From: Glossina fuscipes
Lineage: Eukaryota; Arthropoda; Insecta; Diptera; Glossinidae
Assembly (NCBI RefSeq): GCF_014805625.2
Contig: NW_023998414.1
Span: 16,090,253-16,154,252, forward strand
Reading direction: 5' to 3'
DNA length: 64,000 bases
Of this stretch, positions 25,401 to 39,200 are shown one piece after another. The notes below the pieces were generated by a model that searched no databases, had not been told where the DNA came from, and worked only from the letters and a program-made list of their open reading frames with translations. Numbering within the stretch: position 1 is the stretch's first letter; each line of letters opens with the position of its first letter. The position numbers and the translations under genes are program-made.

Positions 25401-27989
25401 TGGCATAAAATTCATGCGAGTCTATGCCAGCAACACAGCGAGAGACAGTGTGAAACTCAAAATATCTGGCGAAATTAAATCCTTGATGAAATTTTCTTCT
25501 CTCATCGTACCTTCTTCTCGCGTCGTAAGCATACTTTAATATATTATTGCTAGTTCTACTTCTCGGAATAAATACAGATGACATAACGTAATAATTATTG
25601 GATTGGTGAATGTTAAGGGAGATGATAAAATTAGTCACGTCCTCAATTCTCGCCAAAGCGGATGCAAACTTGCGAAAATTGCCAAGTCGTTACACAGACC
25701 AGGTAGCCAGTTGGTCAAAATGACTCGTAAGGTTTCGTTCGCTCTGCTCGAAAAGAAGTAGGTTCGATCCCTGGTGCGTGTCGCACGGTGCAAATTATGC
25801 GTTATTACTTATGTTGGTACGCGATTCCACAAAAGGATATCGTACTTTATTAAGCTTTATGAGCCATTGACGGGTTTTATTTGTGTATTTATCGTTTTTT
25901 TTTTTTTTTTGTTTTTTTTCTTTTACTTCTTTTTCTTTTTCTTTGGCAATCTTCTCTTGCAGAGTGAGTGATTGGTTTAATACCAATGCGGTTTTTACCT
26001 ATTAGATCGAATATGTATACGAATCGTTGGAAAGAGCGATATATCTTTTTATTAATGCACTTCTGGCTAATAACGATGATGGCTAGAGAGTAGTTGTAGT
26101 AGATTTTTCTCTTCGATTGTAGCCAGATTTTATTAGATGCTTGCACGTATTTTGGCCATTTTTTCACTTGAAAAAGGCATTTATTGAAGAAAATTGGTAC
26201 ATCCAAATATTTTCCATCATTTTCCCATCTTTCTAGCGATGTTAATTTGACAGCGATCCAATCAATCAGCGACCCATTTTCGGACTTCTTTAACATGCAC
26301 AAGTGGTAATCAGAGGGCACTAGTAGGACTTTTCGTCTCTTAACCGCTACTGCTAGTTTTTTTTTGCAACAATACATCGTTCGATTTGTTCAATTGACGT
26401 GGGTAGACATCTGCAGCAACAGTTTCATTCGGTTTTGATAGGTCACAGTAATATACTACTCCTTGCTGATCCCACCATACGCACGGTAAAACTTTGTGGC
26501 CAAGAATATTTCGCTCCGGTGTCGATGTGCATAGATTTTCTGACTTTTTGCGTCTGGGATTTTCATCGATTCCTCGAAACCAAACAACATGTCAAAAATG
26601 CGATTTAGAGTGTTCCATGATTACCGCCCGTGTAAACTGAATGAAGGGAACGGTCAAAATCATCGAATTTAAACGTTGCGTACATAGATGCTTCGCATTA
26701 TGTTGTCATTTTCAGCAAAAGATGTCGCTGGCCAATATACATGCAAGCATCTGTTAAATAAGATTCTTCGACGATATAACGTTTTCGTTAGGCTTTTAAT
26801 CTGCCCTTTGTCGTTTTTACATTTCCCACAATCGTAAAGATTTTTATAGAAATCTTCAACTGATAGCCTTAATTAGATTTGCATGGGGATCTTCGTTTCG
26901 CGAAGATGTGCAAAGCAAACACAGGACTATATCGTGCCGTTTATACACCAAAAATCGGTTTGAAATTTTTCTATGTAAAATTTTCTACACAGTTTAAATC
27001 TTAAAAACAATGATAATCAGCTAATGAGGTTTTAATTAGAAAAACGATTTTTTTGTATGTAGCTTAAGATGGTGTAACTGTTCAAGATTTGCCCTCATAC
27101 TGTTCTATGAATTTTTTACTTTGAGGTTCAGTGGTGTAAACAGTTTATTTATCACCGACGTTTTTTTGATATTTATATACATAAGATCTAGTGAATTGGC
27201 ATAGACAGGAATTATATCGAACAAATTATGCCTATGAGTTTCTCAAAAAATTGTTTAAATAATTGATAAGTTTTGCTAAAGTCTCTAATATGAACTATAT
27301 ATATATATATATATATATACATATTAGAGATGGGAAGCGTGCGAGAGTGATAGATTGTATAGATGACATTATTTTAAATGGTAGGATACGCCGGTGCGCT
27401 GTATACGAGTACGTAGTTAATCGACTTAATTACTGAAACCTTATAGTTTTTTTTGCCCCTCAAGAGAGTTCACCCCACCCCACGCTTATTCCGAAGAAAT
27501 GTAATAACATTTTAATAAAAATAGTCATAAAGAAAACAAAAAAAGTTGTAGGAAGTTACCTTCGTTTAGGACGAATTTTGGATACTCATCACTCGTGGCG
27601 CAACAAGTTGTCAAGAATTGCAAGTGTGCCCATCAGTTGATCAAAGTCCTGGTTACAATTCAAGATGGTAAAGGTAGTGACAATTCGGGACGAATTTTAG
27701 CTCAACAGTTAGTGCGAGCTATTGAAAGCATTATTTTGAAATAAGTCTCGTTAGAGGAAGTTTTTCCACTTCTTCTTCTTAAGCAATTTATAAGCGTGCT
27801 TGTGATTGGATGTGAATGGATGTGAATGGATGTGAATGGAATACAGCGTTTATAGCGCTATTTAAAGAGTGTACGAGTCAAAGTTGTTACGTTGTGTAAG
27901 TTGTTGTTGTTGTTGTTGTTGTAAATACTGAAGTCCCCTCGAAACCATAAGCTAATAATAATTATTGAATAATCCATATCATATATATC

Positions 27990-28022
<33 letters not shown>

Positions 28023-30216
28023 CTTCTATGGCTTACAAATGGAATGACAAATTGGCATGCCTATGTAATGCATATGAAGTAAGCATAAAAAAAAAAAATA
28101 CATAATTAAAAAAAAGAATGAAAATTCTCTTTGGTTTAGGGCGAATTTTCGATACTTAAGAAATGCGGCAATTTTTCGATGATTTTTTCACTGCTTTCTC
28201 AGCAGAACAAGAACATCTAAATGCAGTTTCAACTCGTTGCCTTATTTTCTGCATTCACAATAATACTAAAAGTATTATTTACATCGTCCCGTAGGCTGGG
28301 TTCCTTTCGCGTCAGCGTGCAATTGGCTTGCTCTATATATATTTGCGTATTGTACATTATGAGCGGGGATAAAATTAACATGCTTGCATAAAAAACGAAA
28401 GGTATGACGACGACGAGGACACCTTATACTTTGTATTAGGCTGACGGCTTTTCATTTCTAAAATATAGTTTAAAGAGTGTATAATTAGCACACTTGCGCA
28501 TGAATAGCTTTTACTTTATATATGTCAATGCTTGCAAACAGCGTGGTAGCGATTTAAGTTACTATGGGTTAATATCCATATAAAAGTTGAAAATACGACT
28601 TCAGCATTTTTCGAGAATTCAAAAACCTATTAGTATTAATTACGTTTGTTGATATGTTCGAAGTAAGGTTAAGTTATAAACTGAATTTAGGAAACACAAC
28701 AAGTAAGAAAACTATATTCGGTTGTGACCGAATCTTTTATACCCATTACCGTCATCCTATAAATAGGAAAAGGAAAAGAAATAAGTTTTCATGTTGAAAA
28801 ATATTCAGAATGAAAATTTCTACGGCGTATGTGTTGGACTTTATGAGTAATGAGCGAGAAATACAGAGAGCAAAAGTGTTCGCACAGTAGGCGTACTGTA
28901 GGCATATTTGTTGAAGAGTTTGTGTCCTTTTCAAATTCTCTTGCAATTTTGTAGGCGATAACTTCATTCTTGAGGACCGGAGAATGTTTAGTACATAGAC
29001 GAGCCACAGTTACGCACAGACAAATAAGCAGACGAACAGATGGACATGGGTGCATTAGGTGCATTCCAAATTTGAAACTGGTCGAGAATTTACATATTTT
29101 ATGGGATTTTGGAAATTTGTTTCTGCACACCACAAAATTGAGTAGGCATAACCGATTTTTTCTGTTTTTGTAGAGGTTCTGGAACATTGCCCATAGAGTA
29201 TAATTTCAAAGTCTTGTAAACTCATCGGTTATAGTTTATGAATAATGACAAAACAACCAATGTTTTATTTGTTTTCGAAAAATATATGCGCCCTCAGTTT
29301 ACATCGTACTGTATTCATGGCTTTCGACCGATATTCCTCATTTTCAATAGCAGCCTGCGTGCAAGAACTTCCGATATTTCTGTTAAATTTGATGTCGCTA
29401 GCTTCATTTTTGCGGAGAAGGTTGAGAGCAAACATTACTCAGACGGACGGACAAACGGAGAAATGGGCATGCTTAAATCGATTCAGAGTTGGATGCTGAT
29501 CAACAATGTATTTATATTATGGGGTCTCTGGTGCTTCCTTATGAGCGTTGCAAAAGTTTTCACAAAATGAACATACCCTCATCTTTGGGTGATGAATATA
29601 AAGAAAACAAAAAAAAAAAAGGAACAAAATAAGAAAATATTATTCTCTCGCTGGAAAGCAATAAAGGAAACTTCTTAGAAAAGTCATAAGCAAAAGGAGA
29701 AAGAACTATAGGTAGACAAGGCCGGATAATTGGAAACGTGTCGCTTGAACAGCACACATATGATGAACGTTGACGATGAGTGAACTTTCCTGCAAAAGTC
29801 CTAATGTATACTAAATAGTCTTAGTGACGTCTTGCAACGTGTACATATCTTTGCATAAATATGATTCGTCCAAGTATATCTGCATATAATCGATACAACA
29901 ATTTAGAGTTAGGTGTCTCATATAATTATTTATATTATTTTATTTGTGTAATTGTTTTTAAGCCGATTAAAAGGAATATTTTTTAAATTTAAATTCAATG
30001 CTCGGTCATTCGCCCCTTTCGCTGAAAGTGAGCTGTGAAATTTAAAAGAAAAGACGCTTAATGCTAATGTCGTTGCGGACGATAAGAAAACATTGGAGAG
30101 CAAACTTTCCTTTGCAGATAGCTAGTGATCAGCATCATATCAAACGACAGATGATAAATAGAAAGTTAAGCGCTTAGCACTTAATTGATTCGAATTGATT
30201 ATTCCGATCAAAAATA

Positions 30217-30251
<35 letters not shown>

Positions 30252-33200
30252 CGTGTGTATTCGACGTTTACATTAAAGCATCTAACAAGTCTGATGTACT
30301 CCTCGGTGCGGATGGATGACGGGTATAAAAAGTATAATCAATTAAGAAGGGTGTGTTAAGACACTCGCACACATATAGAGATAAGGAAGGATAAATCCCC
30401 CCTTGTCCTCCGTGTATACATACGAACATTTTCGTATAGACCAGCAGATGACTCAGGTTTCGTATGAAACATTAATGAATAACAAAAAAGAAAGAAAGAA
30501 AAAAAAAACAAAAAAAAAGAAAGAAACAAATTATACAAATAAAAATTAAAAAGACGAAAGTGCCTCCAAAAATAAGAAAAAGAAAAACACTTGATGGGGA
30601 GAAATCACAACAGCAATGGCAATGAACTTGTTTGCGTTCAACTTTATATCTTTCTTCAATGCTTTTATATCATTGAAGACTTTTAAAATAGTAATCGTTT
30701 CTTTTTTTTTTTTTTTTTTTTTTAATTTGAATACATTTTGTGAAATGAATGTGAAAAGCAAAGTGAAGCTACAAACAGTCTGAAATGCATAGTGCATTTT
30801 TGAAAAGATACATCTATATGAATGAAGGAATGAAGGAGCCAGGACTCCACGATAATTGTCATTTCTCCGAGCCTATGACCGAGGCAATTCGATGTCGGAG
30901 CCAAATTTCGAATACTTTCGAATACAAATTTTCGATATAATTGTAAAAATCTTATTTGCTTCAAGTATTGTAGAAGGAGTGCGGGAGAGCAAATGTCTTT
31001 TAAAAAATTCATATTTGCTCCAGGTTTTTTGAAATGATTTCGAAGGAAAAGAAAAGAAAACAAAGGCTCAACAAATTATTAGTGCAGTAGAAAAAGGGAA
31101 TACATTTATTCTACTTTGACATCAATTTGAACTTTTCCCCGTGTGTGGGTGCATCAGCCTGCAATCGGTTGATCGAACGTTATCAAATTCGTGCAGATAT
31201 TGAAATGGCAAGCGGATGCGTATCCTGCGTTAAAAGACCAAACACGTGTACAACAATTAAGTAAGTCTTAAGTCAAGGTTGAAACTCTTAATGATGATAA
31301 ACAATGACGAATGGTGAGTGGAAATGGCGCTATATTATCAATTAATGGTGGTTAGTAGAAAACTGAAGGAGAGAATAAAGCCTACGCTGTGCTGTGTCCT
31401 ATCAAGAACGTATCATTGCGGCGATCTGATAAAATGTCATCTTTAGTGTGCCATTACGATAAGGGCAAATGAATTGATAGTCTTGATGTGAACCGATGAC
31501 GCCGCAACTGTGAAGGCAAAGTTTTAAGTGCAATTCGGATAAATGAAAATAAATTTGCATGCGATTTTTTTTACTCTTTTTTTTTTTTTTTTTTTTGAAA
31601 ACTAAGTAAAAATTTTCTTGGAAAAGTGAAAACAAAAATTTATTTCCAATTATATTTCGCATATTTGTCATATACGCGTCTGCACTTACTGGTGTAGAGA
31701 AAATAATATTTCGAAATACTAAATGAAAGATGGTCAGACAGATAAACGGACAGACGGGTCCGACATGTTTCAGTTGCGTGACAAGGCGTAAATGTCTTGT
31801 TTGTATACAAACGATACGTTGGTGTGTAAAACAAGACAAATATATATATAAAGACCGGCAAAACGCAATACACAATGTTTGAAAGTTTTGACGACAGCGA
31901 TAATGATGAAGATGATGGCTGCCACACCTTAATGACGTAGCTTGGTTTCAAAATATACCACAATTTTGCTTAATTTATGTTTTGGTCTTCCTGACTCACC
32001 CATTTCTGAATAAATATGAAACGAAAGGAAAACGTTTGCTTGACAAACAAAGAACGCAACCTAAAAGCTCAAAAAAACAAAAGCAATTATATGAATTTTA
32101 TGAAATTAGAAAACAAGAAACCCCTCCTAACGAACACTTCAGCGACTTTGCCTTTTTGTCAAAATCGCTGTAATAGTAAATGGAAATATAATACAGGCAT
32201 GATCCCATTCTGTTTAATTTCCCACTTTCGTTCTTCGATGCCCTCTTGGGCACCTTGCACCTATGTAATAAAAGGATGCACACATATATTTACATATTCA
32301 TTTCGAAGGATTCATATAACGCTTTTTAAATGCGTTAACTACACGAGTAAAGAGAACTTTCTAGCTTGAAGCATAATAAAATGTGTCCAGCGATGTTCTT
32401 CTCTCTAATTATTTTTGATAATTTAGGTGTCATTTAGTCAAACAACAGCTAAAAAAGTCATTGATATTCATTGTAGCGTTCTCGTATGCTATGGTTCACC
32501 TAAACTTTTGACTTTTGTTAACTGCCAATATTTGAGAAGATTTTCAAATTGTCAGATTTCGCATTTTCGCAGATAGCTGAAAAAACTCTTAACAAATAGG
32601 ATAAGGAATCAAAAAGGAACCAACAATTGAAATAACCGAGAAGTCTATATAACAATTATCGAATCGAATTAATAATAAGTAAAATATACATCGATGAGAA
32701 GGAAATAACTTAACTTCTTTTGCTAGGAGTGAGAAGGGAGTTAAAAAGTTTATTCATTAGCAGACTATCAATTAAAATGAACATAAAGAAGCGAGAAAAA
32801 GTGATGCACTTGATCTCGGATATTCGAGTTTACGTCGACATATACATACCATGCAAAATTATGTATAGCAAATCCAGCTTATGTATTACACTGATCGATT
32901 AAGAATCATCTTGTGAATCGATACAAGCTTATCTGTCTATCTGTCAGTGCAGCTTGTTTCGCTTTATTCAGCCTGTAGGCTGCACTCTTGCACGTAATCT
33001 TATGCGTGATGCACTAGGAAAGATTATTTGATAAAGGTATTGTAAAAAATTCATATGACAAGAGAATGCAAAGCTTTTTGATCTATGCTGCATGCCGCTT
33101 CGAAAAATCGTATTTCGAGGGGAAATGCATTTAAAGTTTCAAGTGCGCAGGTGCTGCTGTAAAATTTGTTTATGTCATTGTTGACATATGTTGATTAGGA

Positions 33201-36200
33201 ATCATTAGACTTAGGGTTTCCGAAAAGTCCAGAGCGATTACAACTTTTAGTTATATGCCTTTTCTGCAAAAATGCTTCGAATCTAAACTCTTTTGCTCTT
33301 TGGCTGAGCAAACTACACTGTTGCTACTTGCTGCTAGCTGCTCAATTGAAAAGCAGAAGCAATCCATTTAAGTGCCTTTGGTCGTTGAGGCTTAACTTGC
33401 GACGGCGGATTCTAATGTAATAGGCAGACGTTTAAAGCAATAATCATTTTCATATTTGTTACAGATTATAACAGAATAAAATCGTTTACATTTCTTATAG
33501 CGACTGTGCGAGAGCAATTTTACAGTTGTCTTACAGCTACAGTTGCAAATAGCTAATCTCTTCCGTGCTATACATGTTTTTTCTTATAGAATTTTTTTTC
33601 TTCCCCCCGTCTTTAATGCTATGATTCATTGCGAATATTCGTAAAGTATTTCCCATTTCGAGTTTAGCCATTTATAGTTTTAGTTTTGCACATTTGTTTT
33701 ATTTAAAGCATTTAATGTGCATGCGGTTGCTGCTGCGTATGCTTTAAGCATTCGTTACTCATTTGCAAACCATATGGAGAGATTTATTTTTAATTTTTCA
33801 TCTTTATTCCGAGATATTTTCTTCCTTTTTCACTTTTAATTATTTTATTTATTTATTTATTTTTATTTATTTTTTTTTGGTACCTACTTGCGAAATATGG
33901 AGGAAGTAAACTAGAAGTTTTTATTTTTCGCATTGTACAACATTTAGTAATAGGAATTATATAGTTTAAACCTTATGTCTTGGATTTGCATGACATGTTA
34001 ACTTGATTTGGTCATGTCTCGGTTATATGCTTCCAGCTATCCATCTACCTCCAGTTATTGTTATTCTTTTTTTAGTATGTATATATGTAATTTGATTGGA
34101 TAGTGAAGATGCGAAGAGCGAAGAGCGAAGAGTAAAATTTAGCAATATTTGAACAAGTCGGCCGTTAATGAAATATTTTCAAAATTAATAGATACTTCAG
34201 AGATGTGTACAAAAACAATTGGACATTCTTACCAAGATAACACATTCTATTTGGTATAGTAAAGATATGTATATTTTGGTTTTGGACGGGCGGACATGCC
34301 TTAGTCTTTTGAATGCAAACTTCTCAAAACATTGTTCAGGTGAAGTGACTGTGTCTCTCATGTAGCTCTCATAATATTAAAGATGATGAAGATTCGGTTG
34401 ATTGATCAATTCGAAAAATAGTCGAACTTTTTACTTCCATTCGCAAAAATTAATTATTAAATAGAGACAGACGCTTAACGACTGCTAATATGATAAATGG
34501 TAAAAATGGCATTCTAGAGCTTCATGTATACATAAGTACAAAAATAGAGTGAATTTATGTTTGCTTTATTTTACAATAAGCAAAAATGTTACAAACAAGC
34601 ATCTGACGGGTATTAAAGAGTTCGGTCTAAGCCGCTTATAAATATTTTTTCTTACTTTATATTACGCTTTATATTACATTGAAATCAAGCGTCATTTGTT
34701 TTACGCAAACACGCACAAAAATCGATTCACGGATAATGTAGTGTGAATGGTGTTAGGCATACGCGCTTGTTGCATAAACATATAAATATGTATAATATAT
34801 ATAATATAATCATGTATTAGTTGAGGCATTTATTTATTTTTTTTTTTATTCGCCGATGCACTAGCACTGGCGACGATGACGATGACGATGACGATAACCG
34901 CATATTTTGCGTACACACATCAGCCAATGCTTGAAACATTTAGGAAAGTGCACGCAGCAACAATAAAGTTGTGAAAAGGAGTGAGTCGGTGTTTTATATA
35001 TAATATATCATTCGAATGATTAGAATTCTACAAAATGAATGGAATGAATGCCGGATGCGGATGTGTATTGTGAATAGTTAGACAACATTGCCGAGTTGTT
35101 GCAATTTATCGAAAGTTTGTTGATCTTTTTTTCCCCCTTTTTTTTTTTTTTTGTATAATTCATATTCTTAAGATATCATTCGCAAGTTGATGGTATCCGG
35201 CTCTTACGGCTATTTGTTACAACGAATCATATCACGACGTGACCTTCAGTCACTTTTAAAATTCTTAGCAATAGTTAATACGTTATCGTTTCTCATTACA
35301 ACAGTTTAAATTCATTTATGTGTACAAATGTGTATATAAATCCAAATAAGCAACGTATTACATATTATACGCAGGGAATAACACCGAAGCAATACGTTGC
35401 GAGATTATCGTCGAAAATACTGCGAATCAATTCAAATTCGAATGTCCGCTATCTGAGGTCTATACAATAGTGTCTTGTCGCAATTTATTGTTGAAGTAAA
35501 CGTGTTAGTTTTTACCAACAACAACAGTAATGAGAAATGTTCACTAATTATATTCGTTTTAAACGGAAAATGCTTAAAAGCTTAAAAGTTTAAAGGAAGA
35601 TGAAAGACTAAATGACTACGGTGCGGACTAATCGGGCCATTATCAACGAAAAAAATGATGAGTATTAATGATGCGGGCCCTTATGCGATCAGCTCGATAT
35701 AGCATATTATGACTTGCTTCAACTAAATGAAGTCATCGCGCTGCCAACAACAACCGCAATCAATGCAATTGGACCGTAAGCTCAAAGTTGTCTAATACAT
35801 GTTAGCAGCACTAAGCCTAAGTTATGTGCTCTCCAGCCTGCTACTCAGTCGATCACTTATAGTCTCTTCTAGCAGCGCTTCCATTCTTATGATAACAAAG
35901 AACAGCAGCTAGTTTTGAGAATAGCCTTTGAGGCTTCAGTTGGGCTTTGCGTATCGTATTCGTATTCTGCCTGAAAGATGAAAGGTTGAGACAACTGTTA
36001 TTAATTAGCATAGCATCGTCTCTGAAGCGAATGCAACTTTCTTACTTGTTGTGTGTTATCTTGCAAATCTAAGTAAAACACAAGCACACCGCACGTTACA
36101 GAGAAGATGACACGTCTCTTGTGGTGAAGCAAGCATTGATATGTTTTTGCTTTCACTTTAATCTTTTTCAAGCAACGCGCAGGTGGCAGCACATTACACA

Positions 36201-39200
36201 TACAGTTGCTAATATCTTCGATTTCAAAGCAGACATTCTTAACTATTGTGCTGACGGTGAGTTTTTAAATTTAAATGAGATGAGACCGCAGAGGTCGGAA
36301 ACAATATTTTCAAAATCTTGCATTGAATCCACGAAAAACGCAATTATATCAAACTATTTTATACTATATTTCATAGAAGGCCGTTTCTAAAGATAATAAT
36401 CAAATAAATAAACTTAATAGCAAACTTAAATTAGTTTTAAATACCAGTTTCCGTGGCCAATTTGAAAGCAGAGCGAAAACAAGTTGAATGAAACGAAGAA
36501 TGCTCTGAAACTCTGCGCACTTAAAGCGACTTGTCGGTGCCGTAAAGGGAATGCAGGTTATATGTTGTCTGCATTAGCACGTCGGCAAATCAATTCTTCG
36601 ATAACGAACGATCCCCTATGGTCAGAATTAATATTTGGTTATCCTAATAAAGCAAAAATCGTATTAACAGCGAGTGTAATAAGTTTAAGGAAAACGGGGA
36701 CAAAGAAGAAAGGAAAACTTTTTTTATCAATATGTTAATATTTGCATAAGCAAATTTCTACCGATTAACAATCTCGCAAAGCTATTGAAGATCACTTTCT
36801 AATGTTACAAACGTAGCTTGGCGGTGTCATTCACCTTTGGTCTCGAATCGAAATAATTAATAAACACTCTTTTAAATTTAAATTTTATCGTCACGACTAT
36901 CTTTGTTTGTACATTTTGTACATATTTAGCAGGAGGAGGGTATATTCGATTTGTTAAGTGCTTTTGTAACGTACACATGCACGCGTCAGCGATACAACTA
37001 CAATTAACACTTGCTCTCTTTGCTTACCCACGCAAATTGTCTGTCTGGATAAGTCTTATCTTAACGCCTTTTCTTATTGTTTTTGCCATATTAACTTGAA
37101 AAAATGATCGAATTTGATGGACCAAAGACCATTCCGAGAACGTGTCAATGCTAAATTTGATAAGAGCACGATTTGATAGGTAAAATAGATATAGGTAACG
37201 ATACGATTCAATTCGTCTCGAGCCGAGCACAACTTCTTTTCTGTATTTATGTTTTTTTTTTTTTTTTTTTTTTTTTATGATTCCAATTAAACGCGTTCCA
37301 AATTGAAAAGATAGCAAATTGCGTTTAAAAAAGACTAAGAATGACTTCTATTAGCGGAAAGGATAAATACTTCATATTCTTATTATTTTCGAGTTGGAGA
37401 AAAAACAAAAGCAAAAAAAAATTGCCAAGCATTCTGCAGCATGACAACAACGAAAATGCATGTATGCATGTATCTTGGTTTGGCTGGGTCGCGTTTAAGT
37501 AAACTACGTAATAGTAAGCTAAGAAGGTTTCTCGTTTTTATAGAGTAAGAGATGAGTTTTATATAATTCATCGCGTATCCAATTCTTTATTTTCTAATTA
37601 CAAGAATGATATCATTTTTTCTTATTCATAATAATTATGCCAAATTGCATAAAATTAAGTACAATTGCTGTAACTGTTTATTTTAATAATAATTACCGTT
37701 CGTACTTAGTATTTACTTTTTCTTAAAGTGCATCATCTTTCATCTTCATTCTTTATGCATACGCTGCGACAGACTGCATTTTCATTTTATTTAATGGTAA
37801 TTTGCACACAGAGAAATTATTATAAAAAACGCGAGAGAGACCCATTAGAAGAAGAAGAAAATCCTATTTTATAAGTCAGTCAGTTATTGTTTCGTTTTGT
37901 TTCTTCTTTGAGATATATTCACTGATCAGAAAATCTGCTTCATCGCTTCATCCTACTCAATGCCGATAAACATCATTAAGCGACTCCGTCCCAACCATGT
38001 GCACCCAATTTTCGGTTAACATTTTCGACTACTTAGGTATGTAAATATGAAATCGGGATTTTTTGATATAACAAATAAAAGTTTATTGCATGAAAACGAT
38101 GAAAAGTAAGTTTTTCGAAATACTGCCCATTGCTAACTGTACATTTTTTCCATCCATGATGTTAGTAATCTTCTCCGAACCCCGTGCATTGAGTTCTTCT
38201 TTTCTCACATGGCCATACGCAATCAAAATATTGCTTATTAAATGTATGACCCATCGATGCAAACGAGTGGTAACGGGAGGAACTAGAGTTCGGGGAGTGG
38301 GCTGCACGCACTACGTCGAGTAATCGGGATATTGAACGTCGCTTCGAACGTGGCGCAAATCAGTTTCGTAATATCGATGGACGAACGGATGTTATGTAAA
38401 AAAGGGGGCTCTTGCGTCGCTTGTTTTTGATATTCCGGCCGTTTCTTGGACATCGAATCATTCAAATTGATCAATCGTTATTCGTAGCGTTTAGTGTTGA
38501 CAGTTTCACGAAATTTTAACAAACCCATTCGGTTGTACGTTATACCTCGGTCTACCCATAAACTTTTGATCCTCGAATTCTCAAAATAAGTCCGCAGCAA
38601 CGTTAGGACGCCAAAACGACCTTCACAGTCGATGTAGGTGCTATATCTCGGTCTATCCATGAACTTTTGGTCCTGGAATTCCCGAAATAAGTCTACAGTA
38701 ACGATACGACGCCTAAACGACCTTCTCTTGTATAATTCGAAGAAAATAAGACATGCCGGCGAATGCTATTGGCTCTCTCGGCACAAAACTTGACATTGAA
38801 AGTTAGGGCCATCTATGGGTAAATTCCGGCATCAGACTTACACGCCTGGTATATAGTGTATAATATATCACTCAATTATTGGTTTATGAATTTTCATTTT
38901 TTGTAAGCTTATCGTTACGGTAGATATATTTCGTGCGGTCATCTCACCAATTACCAAGTCCAGGTGAAGGTCCTATCAAGTTTCTTATCTTAAGCTCAGA
39001 TCTGGGTAAGAATATAGCCTCACTTTGATTAAAAATATGCTTGCAAAAAATTTCAAAAAAAAACAATCTATGAAGTAGTCGCAATACGTGCTGCCAAGTT
39101 AAAAAAAAAAAATATAATATAGCGTATGAACGACATTTAATGGGTACGATCAAATATTACATATACGATCGACATACAATCGCTTCGTCCTTAGTCGAAT

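Noticed and set aside
31402..31963. Overlapping minus-strand ORFs of over 100 codons
   Set aside because: They overlap a degenerate repeat with GACAGATAAACGGACAGACG and a poly-T tract; composition is low-complexity.
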